Source: Firmicutes bacterium AM41-11
GTDB lineage: Bacteria > Bacillota_I > Bacilli_A > Erysipelotrichales > Erysipelotrichaceae
Reading direction: 5' to 3'
Assembly (NCBI GenBank): GCA_003480165.1
Contig: QUIQ01000003.1
Location: forward strand, 62,001-126,000
DNA length: 64,000 nucleotides
In this document: piece by piece, positions 39,236 through 48,110 of the stretch
Numbering within the stretch: the stretch's first letter is position 1
How the letters are laid out: every line of letters begins with the position of its first letter
The notes under the pieces: model-generated
The model's input: only the letters and a program-made list of their open reading frames with translations
Told to the model about the DNA's origin: nothing
The model's database searches: none
Made by a program: the position numbers and the translations under genes

Positions 39236-40192
39236 TTACCATTCCATATAAATTGCACCGCTTGTAAGCCCTGCACCAAAGCCAACACAAACGATACGCA
39301 TACCGCGTTTTAAAACACCTTCCGCTTTGGCACAAGCCAGGGCAATCGCAATACTTGCTGCAGAAGTATTGCCAAACTGTTCCAAATTCAAATAAAACTT
39401 GGACAGTGGTTGATGCAGCTGCTTTGCGACATGTTGAATAATGCGCAGATTGGCTTGATGGGGAATAATCAGATCCACATCATCGAGACTTTTGTGTTCC
39501 TGCTCTAAAACATTTTCGATGGCTTCTTGCATCGCACGAACCGCAAAACGGAAGACTTCGCGGCCTTGCATCTGCAGAAAACCAACTTCTTGTACGGCTT
39601 GCCGCAAAGGTTGACGAAGACTTCGTGAAGGTGCCCATAAGACACCTTTTTGATCGGATTGACCCATCGTATAAAACGAAATGGGTTGGCCTTTTTCGAC
39701 AATGGCAGCTCCCGCTCCATCCCCAAAGAGTACACAAGTATTACGATCGGACCAATCAATCAACTTGCTGAGGGTTTCACTGGCGACAACTAAAATACAA
39801 GGATAGTTCTCCAATAGATGACTGGCAGTAATCAAGCCATAAATAAAGCCCGAACATGCCGCATTGATATCAAAGGCAAGAATGTCTTTTTTGCACCCTA
39901 GTTTGCCTTGAATCAGACTGGCTGTACTTGGTGTGGTACAGTCTGCCGTTACCGTGCAACATAAAATCGCATCAATATCTTCACTGCTTTTCTTAGCATC
40001 TTCTAAAGCTTTTAAACTTGCACGAACCGCTAAATCCGATGTATTTTCCGTTTCTGTAATATAACGCGAACAAATCCCTGTTCGTGATTGAATCCAGGCA
40101 TCACTGGTATCTACGATTTTGGCTAAATCCGTGTTTTTCACTTCTCTTTGCGCTTTGGCATAGCCAATCCCGGCACATTTTAAGGTCGTCAT
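39236..40192 (-). CDS. fabH: 3-oxoacyl-ACP synthase III
   Basis: 318 residues. Starts fatty acid synthesis by condensing acetyl-CoA with malonyl-ACP. Catalytic Cys in DINAACSGFIYGL, His in IIPHQANLRI and Asn in QFGNTSAASIAIAL. Its start overlaps accA by 4 bases. Confidence 0.95.
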   Translation of the reverse strand: MTTLKCAGIGYAKAQREVKNTDLAKIVDTSDAWIQSRTGICSRYITETENTSDLAVRASLKALEDAKKSSEDIDAILCCTVTADCTTPSTASLIQGKLGCKKDILAFDINAACSGFIYGLITASHLLENYPCILVVASETLSKLIDWSDRNTCVLFGDGAGAAIVEKGQPISFYTMGQSDQKGVLWAPSRSLRQPLRQAVQEVGFLQMQGREVFRFAVRAMQEAIENVLEQEHKSLDDVDLIIPHQANLRIIQHVAKQLHQPLSKFYLNLEQFGNTSAASIAIALACAKAEGVLKRGMRIVCVGFGAGLTSGAIYMEW

Positions 40193-40986
40193 GCAGGCAC
40201 TCCCATCTTACGAATCTTCTTTTGTCGTAAACGAACCAATTCATTGGGCTTTACTTTTAATAAAGTCTGGAATTTATCTATGAGATGGGTTTGAATCTGC
40301 GCTATAACTGCCATTGCATCACTTTGAATTCCTTGATCTGGTTCCGGAACGATCCAGTCGACTAAACCTTTGGCTTCAAGGTCATAACTGGTCATCTTCA
40401 TAGCTTCACTGGCCTTTTGGGCAAGGCTTGCATCCTTCCATAGAATGGAGGCAAAGCCTTCCGGGGAAAGGATGGAATACACGGCATTTTCTAACATGAT
40501 CCATTCATCACAAACCGACATAGCCAAAGCTCCGCCACTGCCACCTTCACCAATAACCAAGGTAATGACCGGGGTTTTTAAATCCGAGAAACAAGCTAAA
40601 CATGAGGCAATGGCTTGCGCCTGTCCTCTTTGTTCCGCACCTTTACCTGGATATGCGCCGGGTGTATCGACGATATTTAAAATCGGGCGATGGAATTTTT
40701 CGGCTTGTTTAGCTAGTCGCATCACTTTGCGATACCCTTCAGGACTTGGCATCCCAAAATTTCTTTGAATGTTTTCCTGGGTCGTATGCCCTTTGGCCTG
40801 CGCAAGAATCGTGACAGGCATTTCTGCCATCGTTCCAATGCCACCAATAATGGCACCATCATCGCCAAAACAACGATCCCCATGAAACTCAATAAAGGTA
40901 TCGGTTAGATAGCGAATTACATCCATCGCTTTTAAACGTTTGGGATCACGGGCCATTTGAACACGTTCCCATGCTGATTTTGTCAT
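40189..40986 (-). CDS. accA: acetyl-CoA carboxylase carboxyltransferase subunit alpha
   Basis: 265 residues with DTPGAYPGKGAEQRGQAQAIASCL, VIGEGGSGGALAM and YSILSPEGFASILWKD, all typical of the alpha subunit. Transfers CO2 from carboxybiotin to acetyl-CoA, together with accD just upstream (4-base overlap). Confidence 0.95.
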   Translation of the reverse strand: MTKSAWERVQMARDPKRLKAMDVIRYLTDTFIEFHGDRCFGDDGAIIGGIGTMAEMPVTILAQAKGHTTQENIQRNFGMPSPEGYRKVMRLAKQAEKFHRPILNIVDTPGAYPGKGAEQRGQAQAIASCLACFSDLKTPVITLVIGEGGSGGALAMSVCDEWIMLENAVYSILSPEGFASILWKDASLAQKASEAMKMTSYDLEAKGLVDWIVPEPDQGIQSDAMAVIAQIQTHLIDKFQTLLKVKPNELVRLRQKKIRKMGVPA

Positions 40987-41837
40987 CCCATCTTCCTCCT
41001 ATGCATCCGCAATAGTGTTCCTAAGGTATGACGCAATTGTCTACGATCGACAATGGCATCGATCATACCACAGGACAATAATTGTTCCGCACTTTGAAAA
41101 TCATCTGGCAACTTTTCGCCAATGGTTTGTTCGATTACACGTTTGCCGGCAAAGCCAATCAAGGCTTTAGGCTCCGCTAGAATAATGTCACCTAAAAACG
41201 CAAAGCTGGCAGATACACCGCCGGTTGTCGGATCTGTCAAACAAGTAATGACCAGTTCTTTACTCTGTTGGATCTGACTGGCGGTTTTAGCCATTTGTAC
41301 TAAGGCATTCATACCTTCTTGCATACGTGCACCACCACTGGTACAAACAATCAATAAAGGTATCTGTTTTTTCTGACTCAATTCGACGGCACAAGTAATC
41401 TTTTCTCCAACCACCATCGACATGCTTCCCATCATGAAATGCGAATCCATGACAGCCAGTACCAATGGTTGATTTTCAATCTTTCCGGTTCCACAGATTA
41501 CGGCTTCTTCCATACCGGTAGAACGTCTGGCTTTTTCAAGCTTTTCATCATAGCCTTCAAAGCCTTCGATATTCGTAGTTCGTTTTCGTTTGAGAATTTC
41601 CTTAAAAGAATTCTCATCACAGAGTTGGCGAATTCGCTCTCTGGCACTGATACGAAAATGATGCCCACATTGGCAGCAAACGTAGCCATTTTGCATCAAA
41701 TCGTGATTGGGAATACTGACATGGCATTTCGGACAGTTGGTAAATACATAGTCGGGAATTTCTTTGCGAACCACAGCTTTGGGATTGCGTTTCGACAAAA
41801 TATGATTTCTTCGATTTCGTATTTCAAAAACTCGCAT
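40983..41837 (-). CDS. accD: acetyl-CoA carboxylase carboxyltransferase subunit beta
   Basis: 284 residues. The N-terminal zinc ribbon is CPKCHVSIPNHDLMQNGYV followed by CCQCGHH, a C-x2-C and C-x2-C pair 15-16 residues apart. The carboxyltransferase domain shows CTSGGARMQEGM, TDPTTGGVSASFA and AEPKALIGFAGKRVIEQT. Partner of accA. Confidence 0.95.
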   Translation of the reverse strand: MRVFEIRNRRNHILSKRNPKAVVRKEIPDYVFTNCPKCHVSIPNHDLMQNGYVCCQCGHHFRISARERIRQLCDENSFKEILKRKRTTNIEGFEGYDEKLEKARRSTGMEEAVICGTGKIENQPLVLAVMDSHFMMGSMSMVVGEKITCAVELSQKKQIPLLIVCTSGGARMQEGMNALVQMAKTASQIQQSKELVITCLTDPTTGGVSASFAFLGDIILAEPKALIGFAGKRVIEQTIGEKLPDDFQSAEQLLSCGMIDAIVDRRQLRHTLGTLLRMHRRKMG

Positions 41838-41845
41838 AATCCCTC

Positions 41846-43207
41846 CTATAAAAGTTCTTCTTTCTTACATTGTTGATAAAACTTGGCGGCCATTGATGTA
41901 TCATAGCTTCCCTTTAGAAAATCTTCTTGAAATAAAGCCAGATACAAGAATTCTTCATTGGTTTCGATGCCGTCGACAATAATTTCCTCTAAAGCCCCTT
42001 TCATCTTTTGAATACAGGCTTTTCGATTGGGGGCATAGGCAATGATTTTACAAAGCATCGAATCATAGAAAGGAGGCACTTCATAGCCACTATAGATTCC
42101 GCTGTCTACCCGAATTCCATTTCCTCCCGGACAATGATAGAAACGAATCTTTCCTGCACATCCATGAAAATCATGATGCACATCTTCGGCATTGATACGA
42201 CATTCTATCGCGACGCCATTTTTATGAATCTGCGCTTGGGTAAAAGGTAAGGGATCGCCTTGTGCCAAGCGTATTTGCAGGGCAATTAAATCAATCCCAG
42301 TAATCATTTCGGTAATGGGATGTTCCACTTGAATCCGCGTATTCATTTCCATGAAATAATGTTGGTTCCCATCAAAGAGGAATTCAACCGTTCCCACGGA
42401 ATCATATTTTGCGGCTTTACAAGCTTTACAAGCTGATTCCACTAAAGCCGCTCTTTGCGCTTCGCTTAAACAAGAACAAGGAGCTTCTTCCATCATCTTC
42501 TGGTTATCAATTTGGAACGAGCAATCGCGTTCATAGAAATGAACACAGTTGCCATAACGATCTCCAGCTAATTGCACTTCAATGTGTTTGGGATTTTCAA
42601 TGAATTTTTCAATGTATACATCCTCATCCCCAAAGAATTGTTTGGCTTCACTTTTGGTTTGGTAATACGCATCTTGAAACTCAGTTTCACTGCGAACCAC
42701 TCGCATACCTTTACCACCGCCACCATTGCTAGCTTTTAGAATAATGGGATAACCAATTTCATCCGCAACAGATAATCCTTCTTGTTCACTACTTAAAGCT
42801 TTGGACATGCCGGGAATAATGGGAACCCCTTTTGCTGCCATCATTTTTCGTGCTTCGGTCTTATTTCCCAGTTGCTCAATGACTTCTGGTCTAGGACCAA
42901 TCCAAGTTAAGCCACATTCTTGTACCAATCGCGCAAAACGACTGTTTTCCGAAAGAAAGCCAAAACCTGGATGAATCGCATCGCAACCCGTTAGGCAGGC
43001 AGCTTGAATCAAGTTGTTCATATTTAAGTAAGATTCACTGGCAAGACTTGCGCCAATGCATACGGCTTGATCGGCCATTTGCACATGTAAAGCTTCCTTA
43101 TCCGCTTGCGAATAAACGGCAACTGTTTCAATTCCCATTTCCTTACATGCCCGAATAATGCGAACGGCAATTTCGGATCTATTGGCAATCAACACACGCT
43201 GTATCAT
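41846..43207 (-). CDS. accC: biotin carboxylase
   Basis: 453 residues, ATP-grasp. IANRSEIAVRIIRACKEMGI, the glycine loop KASNGGGGKGMRVVR, the ATP/Mg site FLFDGNQHYFMEMNTRIQVEHP with Glu/Asn, and EMITGID. Carboxylates biotin on AccB with ATP and bicarbonate. A GAGGG site precedes the ATG, which lies inside the end of accB; the two genes overlap by 29 bases. Confidence 0.96.
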   Translation of the reverse strand: MIQRVLIANRSEIAVRIIRACKEMGIETVAVYSQADKEALHVQMADQAVCIGASLASESYLNMNNLIQAACLTGCDAIHPGFGFLSENSRFARLVQECGLTWIGPRPEVIEQLGNKTEARKMMAAKGVPIIPGMSKALSSEQEGLSVADEIGYPIILKASNGGGGKGMRVVRSETEFQDAYYQTKSEAKQFFGDEDVYIEKFIENPKHIEVQLAGDRYGNCVHFYERDCSFQIDNQKMMEEAPCSCLSEAQRAALVESACKACKAAKYDSVGTVEFLFDGNQHYFMEMNTRIQVEHPITEMITGIDLIALQIRLAQGDPLPFTQAQIHKNGVAIECRINAEDVHHDFHGCAGKIRFYHCPGGNGIRVDSGIYSGYEVPPFYDSMLCKIIAYAPNRKACIQKMKGALEEIIVDGIETNEEFLYLALFQEDFLKGSYDTSMAAKFYQQCKKEELL

Positions 43208-43604
43208 TACAATCCCTCATTTTCATCAATACTTGGTCAAACTCAACCATTTGGCCATTCTCTACAAGAATTTCCTCAATGATGCCATCTTGACTTGCTT
43301 TAATTTCATTCATTGCTTTCATGGCTTCCAAAATACAAAGGACATCCCCTTTTTTTACCTCTTGTCCAACTTCTACATATGGAGGTTGGTCAGGTGCACT
43401 GGAAGCATAAAAAGTTCCCACTAAAGGCGATTTCAAAGTAATGAAATCTTCATCTTCTGCTACTATTTCTTCTTGTTGAACCGCGGTTTGCGCTAAGTCC
43501 TTTTTCTCCATTTGAATTTTCATTTCTTCGCATTCCAAATTCATAGAAGACAATTGACTCTTCTCAAAAATCGCAACGACTTGTTTCAGTGTTTTGGTGT
43601 CCAT
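43179..43604 (-). CDS. accB: biotin carboxyl carrier protein
   Basis: 141 residues: a helical N-terminal part, a flexible linker (about 45-60) and a C-terminal biotinyl domain. The biotinyl Lys is in ILEAMKAMNEIKASQDG, and the thumb-like SPLVGTFYASSAPDQPPYVEVGQEV is typical of AccB. The last dozen residues run past the usual domain end into the accC start. Confidence 0.94.
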   Translation of the reverse strand: MDTKTLKQVVAIFEKSQLSSMNLECEEMKIQMEKKDLAQTAVQQEEIVAEDEDFITLKSPLVGTFYASSAPDQPPYVEVGQEVKKGDVLCILEAMKAMNEIKASQDGIIEEILVENGQMVEFDQVLMKMRDCNDTACVDCQ

Positions 43605-43623
43605 ACCACAACCTCCTTATACT

Positions 43624-43845
43624 TTATTTCGATGCAATACAATCCATTACATCTTGTACGGTTTTTAAATTTGCTAATTCATCATCGGAAATTTCAATTC
43701 CGAATTCGTTTTCTAATTCCAAAGCCAATTCCACTGCAGCTAAGGAATCAATATCTAAATCCTCTGCTAAGTTAGCCGTTGGAACTACTTCACTTGCATC
43801 TACATTCATCGTTTCTTCAAATACTTTTTGAATTCTTTCTAACAT
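43624..43845 (-). CDS. acpP: acyl carrier protein
   Basis: 73 residues, acidic four-helix protein. The phosphopantetheine Ser is in EDLDIDSLAAVELALELE. I start at MLERIQKVFEE because of the AGGAGG site; the longer reading frame would run into the regulatory region. It is the first gene of the operon and lies directly behind the FabT-type operators. Confidence 0.96.
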   Translation of the reverse strand: MLERIQKVFEETMNVDASEVVPTANLAEDLDIDSLAAVELALELENEFGIEISDDELANLKTVQDVMDCIASK

Positions 43846-43861
43846 ACTTTTTCCTCCATTA

Positions 43862-43934
43862 CTTTGATTATCAAAGTTTACGAATGAGATTATACACACT
43901 TTGATAGTCAAAGTAAATGGTTTGATTGTCAAAA
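43862..43934. promoter_or_regulatory. three FabT-type operators before acpP
   Basis: Palindromes CTTTGATTATCAAAG (43862-43876), CTTTGATAGTCAAAG (43899-43913) and TTTGATTGTCAAAA (43921-43934). They match the published streptococcal FabT consensus core TTTGATTATCAAA. The second box spans the promoter spacer, the third lies just upstream of the -35, and the first sits between the start of transcription and the acpP ribosome site. Confidence 0.8.
43889..43917 (-). promoter_or_regulatory. promoter of the fatty acid operon
   Basis: On the minus strand TTTACT, 17 bases, TATAAT, about 45 bases before acpP. The middle FabT box covers most of the spacer. Confidence 0.7.
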
Positions 43935-43942
43935 TTTTAGAA

Positions 43943-43969
43943 TAAAAAAAAGAAAGAACTTAATCTTTC
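43943..43969 (-). terminator. weak terminator after fabT
   Basis: GAAAGA/TCTTTC six-pair hairpin then a T-run on the minus strand; it separates fabT from the acpP operon. Confidence 0.5.
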
Positions 43970-44415
43970 CATTCTTGCCCATAGATTTGCGTAAAATAAT
44001 CCATGATATTATTGAGGGATTTTAATAAGACTTCATTGTCTTCTAAGTGTAGATCTGCAATTGCTCGATCAATCATTTTTTCATGAAAAGAATCATGAAT
44101 CTTCATGACTGGTTCCGCTTTTTTGGTCAAACGCAAGCGTACGATTCGCCCATCTTTTTCATCTTTATAGCGCTCTACATAGCCTTTTTTTACCAGTTTT
44201 CCTACATTGGTTGTCAATGTGCCTTGGGTAATCATAGACCGCTTTGCGATATAAGACATCGTGTTATCACTTGCTTTTTCAATACTTTCCAACAAATGCA
44301 CTTCATTCATCGATAAAGTTACGCCTTGTTGGTGTAAATTCTTTTCTTCAATATAGGTAATATAGTTAAATAAGCCTACTAAAAGTTCATTAATGGTGTG
44401 TTTTGTTCGATTCAT
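43960..44415 (-). CDS. fabT: MarR-family regulator FabT
   Basis: 151 residues, winged HTH (TMSYIAKRSMITQGTLTTNVGKLVKKGYVERYKDEKDGRIVRL). It resembles streptococcal FabT in length and layout, including a YIEEKNL stretch near the N-terminus and the ITQGTLTT recognition helix. FabT is a repressor of fatty acid genes that acts with acyl-ACP. Three FabT-type boxes lie just downstream before acpP. Its own promoter region carries a different short palindrome, CCTAATTTAGG at 44429-44439, next to a TATAAT. Confidence 0.88.
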   Translation of the reverse strand: MNRTKHTINELLVGLFNYITYIEEKNLHQQGVTLSMNEVHLLESIEKASDNTMSYIAKRSMITQGTLTTNVGKLVKKGYVERYKDEKDGRIVRLRLTKKAEPVMKIHDSFHEKMIDRAIADLHLEDNEVLLKSLNNIMDYFTQIYGQEWKD

Positions 44416-44608
44416 AGAGTTATTATAGCCTAATTTAGGTAAATAAAGAAAGAAAATAACGGCTATATTTGTGACATTTTAACAATGTATGATTTTTGCT
44501 TACGAAAAAATTAAAAATTTGCTAGTATAACTCGCGTACGCTTTTTGGTAGAGATTGGAAACTTGCTTTTTATGCTGAACAACACAAAAAGTTAAGGAGG
44601 AGAATTTT

Positions 44609-45061
44609 ATGCCAAAAACAAAATTTCAAAACATTGTATTCACATTAATGATGTCCTTTTTAATGGTCTATGCCATGATTTGTTACAACATCGCACTAAA
44701 TATACATGGAATGGCAAATCATGTATTCATTGATGCTTTCCATGAATTGACCATTATGTGGCCAGTTGCATTTCTCTTAGAATTTTTTCTAGTTGATAAA
44801 ATGGCCCATCACTTGGCTTTTAAAGTGGTTAAGCCAGGCGATCGTCCATTCGTTATTACCCTTGCGATTTCCTTTTATATCATCTGCATCATGTGTCCCA
44901 TCATGAGCTTTATCGCAACCATACTCTTTAAAACCCCAGGAAAAGAAATCATTTCTGTTTGGTTTATGACCATTCTATTCAATTTTCCTATGGCTTTCTT
45001 CTGGCAGATTTGTTATTGTGGACCATTTATTCGCTGGATCTTTAAAAAATGTTTCCATTAA
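44609..45061 (+). CDS. DUF2798 family membrane protein
   Basis: 150 residues with four predicted membrane segments and a repeated pattern of FxxxMMSFxMVYxMxCYN and FISFIATILF, typical of DUF2798 proteins. Function unknown. AGGAGG precedes the ATG. It is monocistronic and divergent from fabT. Confidence 0.8.
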   Translation: MPKTKFQNIVFTLMMSFLMVYAMICYNIALNIHGMANHVFIDAFHELTIMWPVAFLLEFFLVDKMAHHLAFKVVKPGDRPFVITLAISFYIICIMCPIMSFIATILFKTPGKEIISVWFMTILFNFPMAFFWQICYCGPFIRWIFKKCFH

Positions 45062-45185
45062 AGTAATATCTCTAAAAAAATAATACTTCTCATTTATCAA
45101 CAACCCGTATCTTTTGGATTTGGGTTGTTTTTTTCTTACCAAATAAAAAAGTGGCTAAGCCAAATGACTTCACCACTTATATTCC

Positions 45186-46295
45186 TTATTTCCAAACTTC
45201 TTCAGCAATCTCTTTGACTAAAGCTAATTTAGCCCATTGTTGCTCTTCGCTTAATTTATTTCCAATTTCACAAGAAGCGAATCCACATTGTGGACTTAAG
45301 CATAAACGATCCAATGGAATATATTTTGCTGCTTCATGAATACGTGCAATGACCGCTTCTTTATCTTCTAATTCTCCCGATTTTGTTGTAATTAAACCTA
45401 AAACGACTTTTTTATCCCCTGAAACATATTTTAAGGATTCAAAGCCTCCGGAACGGCTGTCATCAAATTCCAAGAAGTAAGCATGGACATTTTCTTTTTC
45501 AAATAAGAAAGATGCCACATCATCATAGGCTCCACTTGCTGCATATGTAGAATGGAAGTTTCCTCTACAAACATGGGTATTCACAATTAAATCTTCTGGT
45601 AAATCGGTAAGTACCGCATTATTAATATCTAAATATTCTTGTTTGATTGCATCCAATCCCGCTTGGTCTGTATTAAAGAATTCCGGACCACGAGGATCAA
45701 CTAATAAGCCCCATGAACAATCATCAAGTTGAAGATTACGACATCCAGCTGCATAAATTTCTTCAATAAAGGCTTTATACATCTTTACTAAATCAGCTTT
45801 GAAATCTTCTACGGAAGCATAGTATTTCAAGGTATTTTCCAAGGCAAAAGGCATCGTAAATTGTTCTAAGAATTGTGCCGGTGCAGGAATTGTTTGTTTT
45901 GCTACCGTATTTTCATCTTCCAAAGCTTGAACAAATTTGAAATGATCCACAAAAGGATGGTGTTGATAGGCAAGTTTTCCAACCAAGTATGTATCATCAA
46001 TCATAGCGGCTTCACCATGGAATGGTAAACCTGTCTTGGTAGCTTGATGGGCAATTCCTTTAAATCCCCACATAAAATCCAAATGCCAAGTTTCACGACG
46101 GAATTCCCCATCGGTTAAGACATGGAAGCCAGCAGCTTTTTGTTTCTGTATCAATAAACGAATTTGCTCATCCTCGATTTCTTTTAATTTTTCAGCGCTG
46201 ATTTTATTCGCTTTCCAATCTTTTCTTGCTTGTTTTAAAACGTCTGGTCGTAAAAATGAACCGACGAAATCATAACGATATGGTGTTTGTATCAT
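45186..46295 (-). CDS. MetE-like methionine synthase family protein (YxjG/YxjH type)
   Basis: 369 residues, matching only the C-terminal half of MetE. Zinc ligands are likely His and Cys in NTHVCRGNFHST, and a Cys in LCLSPQCGFASCEIG; LTDGEFRRETWHLDFMWGF and VLGLITTKSGELEDKE are also family marks. Such YxjG/YxjH proteins methylate homocysteine with a donor that may be a methylcobalamin-free folate or another methyl compound. It is divergent from a LysR gene that probably controls it. Confidence 0.87.
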   Translation of the reverse strand: MIQTPYRYDFVGSFLRPDVLKQARKDWKANKISAEKLKEIEDEQIRLLIQKQKAAGFHVLTDGEFRRETWHLDFMWGFKGIAHQATKTGLPFHGEAAMIDDTYLVGKLAYQHHPFVDHFKFVQALEDENTVAKQTIPAPAQFLEQFTMPFALENTLKYYASVEDFKADLVKMYKAFIEEIYAAGCRNLQLDDCSWGLLVDPRGPEFFNTDQAGLDAIKQEYLDINNAVLTDLPEDLIVNTHVCRGNFHSTYAASGAYDDVASFLFEKENVHAYFLEFDDSRSGGFESLKYVSGDKKVVLGLITTKSGELEDKEAVIARIHEAAKYIPLDRLCLSPQCGFASCEIGNKLSEEQQWAKLALVKEIAEEVWK

Positions 46296-46395
46296 AAATA
46301 AATCCTCCCTGATGAAACAATCATATCCATTGTCTACACTCTCGTAAAATATTTATTATCTTTCAATCTCCATAGCTTTAAACTATAATGAGTGC

Positions 46396-47301
46396 ATGAC
46401 TTTAAATCAATTACACTACATAGTAAAAATCGCTGAAGTGGGAAATATCAGCGAAGCAGCCCAAAAACTCTTTATTTCCCAACCTAGTCTAACCAATGCT
46501 GTCCACAGCTTAGAAGATCAAATGCATGTCACTATTTTTAACCGGACCAATAAAGGAGTCACGTTGACCAATGAAGGAAAAGAATTCTTAAGCTATGCCA
46601 GACAAGTTTTAGAACAAGCTGACTTATTAGAAGCTCGCTTTACGCATTCCAAACCCAAACCGCACTTTAGTGTTTCTTGTCAACACTATTCCTTTGCGGT
46701 CAACGCCCTGGTCGATGTCATTCAAACCTTTGATGCAGACGAGTATGACTTTACCTTACGGGAAACCCAGACTTTTGAAATCATCGATGATGTCAATCAA
46801 AGAACTAGTGAAATTGGTATTCTTTATTTATCAAAAAACAATGAAGATGTCATCACAAAGATGATCAAAAAATACGATTTACAATTCAATGAATTGTTTA
46901 CCGCAAAACCCCATGTATTTTTAAACAACCACCATCCGCTTTCCCAGCAACAAAGCATTCCTTTAGAAGACTTAGAGCCTTACCCTTACCTTTCTTTTGA
47001 ACAAGGCTTGTACAATTCTTTTTATTTTTCAGAAGAAATCTTGTCCAGCCTTGACCGTAAAAAGAACATCAAAGTAAGAGACCGGGCTACCTTATTTAAT
47101 CTATTGATTGGTTTAAATGGATATACGGTATCAAGCGGTGTTATCTCAAAAGAATTAAATGGGCCCAGCATTATTGCCAAACCTTTAGAAGTCGATGAAT
47201 GGATGAAAATTGGAACTATCACCCAAAAACATCAAAGCTTATCCCCTTATGGAAAGGTATATATGGATGCCTTGAAGAAACACATTCCGCATAGCGACTA
47301 A
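46396..47301 (+). CDS. LysR-family regulator
   Basis: 301 residues: LysR HTH (LNQLHYIVKIAEVGNISEAAQKLFISQPSLTNAVHSLEDQM) and a periplasmic-binding-like effector domain. It lies divergent to the MetE-like methyltransferase gene with 100 bases between, the usual layout for a LysR regulator and its target, so it likely senses a methionine-pathway compound such as homocysteine. A TATAAT lies 16 bases before the ATG. Confidence 0.88.
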   Translation: MTLNQLHYIVKIAEVGNISEAAQKLFISQPSLTNAVHSLEDQMHVTIFNRTNKGVTLTNEGKEFLSYARQVLEQADLLEARFTHSKPKPHFSVSCQHYSFAVNALVDVIQTFDADEYDFTLRETQTFEIIDDVNQRTSEIGILYLSKNNEDVITKMIKKYDLQFNELFTAKPHVFLNNHHPLSQQQSIPLEDLEPYPYLSFEQGLYNSFYFSEEILSSLDRKKNIKVRDRATLFNLLIGLNGYTVSSGVISKELNGPSIIAKPLEVDEWMKIGTITQKHQSLSPYGKVYMDALKKHIPHSD

Positions 47302-47395
47302 CGCTGTATATTGCGCTTGGTTCCTCGAATTTGGTAAAATATAGAAAAAGCTGTTCTTCGAGCCAAGAGTAAAGCAGTTAGAGGGAGATTAAACT

Positions 47396-48079
47396 ATGAT
47401 TAACACACATAAATTAAAACAACAGGCCCGAACTCATTTCAAAGCCAACTACTGGCGTGCTGTATTAGTAGCCTTTGTTCTGGCAGGTTTAGTTGGAGGA
47501 ACCGCCTCAGGAACCTCAAGTTCTGGCAATTCCAGCGATACCTCATCCATGGTACAAGACATCGCCAGCAATCATACTGTACTCGCACTTATCCTTGGTG
47601 TATCCGCTGTAGCCATGATTATTGGTGCTTTAATCAATGCATTGCTTATCAATCCATTACGTGTCGGATGCTACAATTTCTTCAATAAAAACACAGAAGA
47701 AAAAGCTCCGCTTGGTGCTATGGGATCTGGTTTCACAAAGAATTATAAAAACTCTGTAAAAACCATGTTCTTAAAAGATATCTACATTATCTTATGGACT
47801 TGTGTTCTGATTATTCCTGGCATCATTAAAATGTATAGTTACCGCATGGTTCCATTTATCTTATCAGAAAATCCAGATATGCCTTCCAGCGAAGTCTTCG
47901 CTAAATCAAAAGAAATGATGGATGGAAACAAATGGCATACCTTCTTATTAGATTTATCCTTTATCGGATGGTATTTCCTAACCGCATGTACAGCTGGTAT
48001 TGCAGGGGTTTTCTGGACTCAACCTTATGTCCAACAAACCAATGCCGAATTGTATCAATTCCTAAAAAATATCGCATAA
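47396..48079 (+). CDS. DUF975 family integral membrane protein
   Basis: 227 residues with about five to six membrane segments, an N-terminal RTHFKANYWRAVLVAFVLAGLVGG, a Gly/Ser-rich loop and the conserved ALLINPLRVGCYNFF plus YSYRMVPFILSENPDM, as in DUF975 (YciC-like) proteins. Function unknown. AGAGGGAGA precedes the ATG. Confidence 0.82.
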   Translation: MINTHKLKQQARTHFKANYWRAVLVAFVLAGLVGGTASGTSSSGNSSDTSSMVQDIASNHTVLALILGVSAVAMIIGALINALLINPLRVGCYNFFNKNTEEKAPLGAMGSGFTKNYKNSVKTMFLKDIYIILWTCVLIIPGIIKMYSYRMVPFILSENPDMPSSEVFAKSKEMMDGNKWHTFLLDLSFIGWYFLTACTAGIAGVFWTQPYVQQTNAELYQFLKNIA

Positions 48080-48080
48080 T

Positions 48081-48110
48081 AAAAAATTGGGAGTCCTTCC
48101 CAATTTTTTT
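48081..48110. terminator. bidirectional terminator between the DUF975 and P-type ATPase genes
   Basis: AATTGGGA/TCCCAATT hairpin with A-run before and T-run after, so it can end transcripts from both sides. Confidence 0.85.

Noticed and set aside
32524..44415. Possible CRISPR array or phage content
   Set aside because: No regularly spaced direct repeats and no phage structural genes were seen anywhere in the window.
47316..47367. CTTGG/CCAAG and CTCGAA/TTCGAG arms before the DUF975 gene
   Set aside because: The arms are short and interrupted by a three-base bulge, and they enclose a possible promoter; no known regulator fits.
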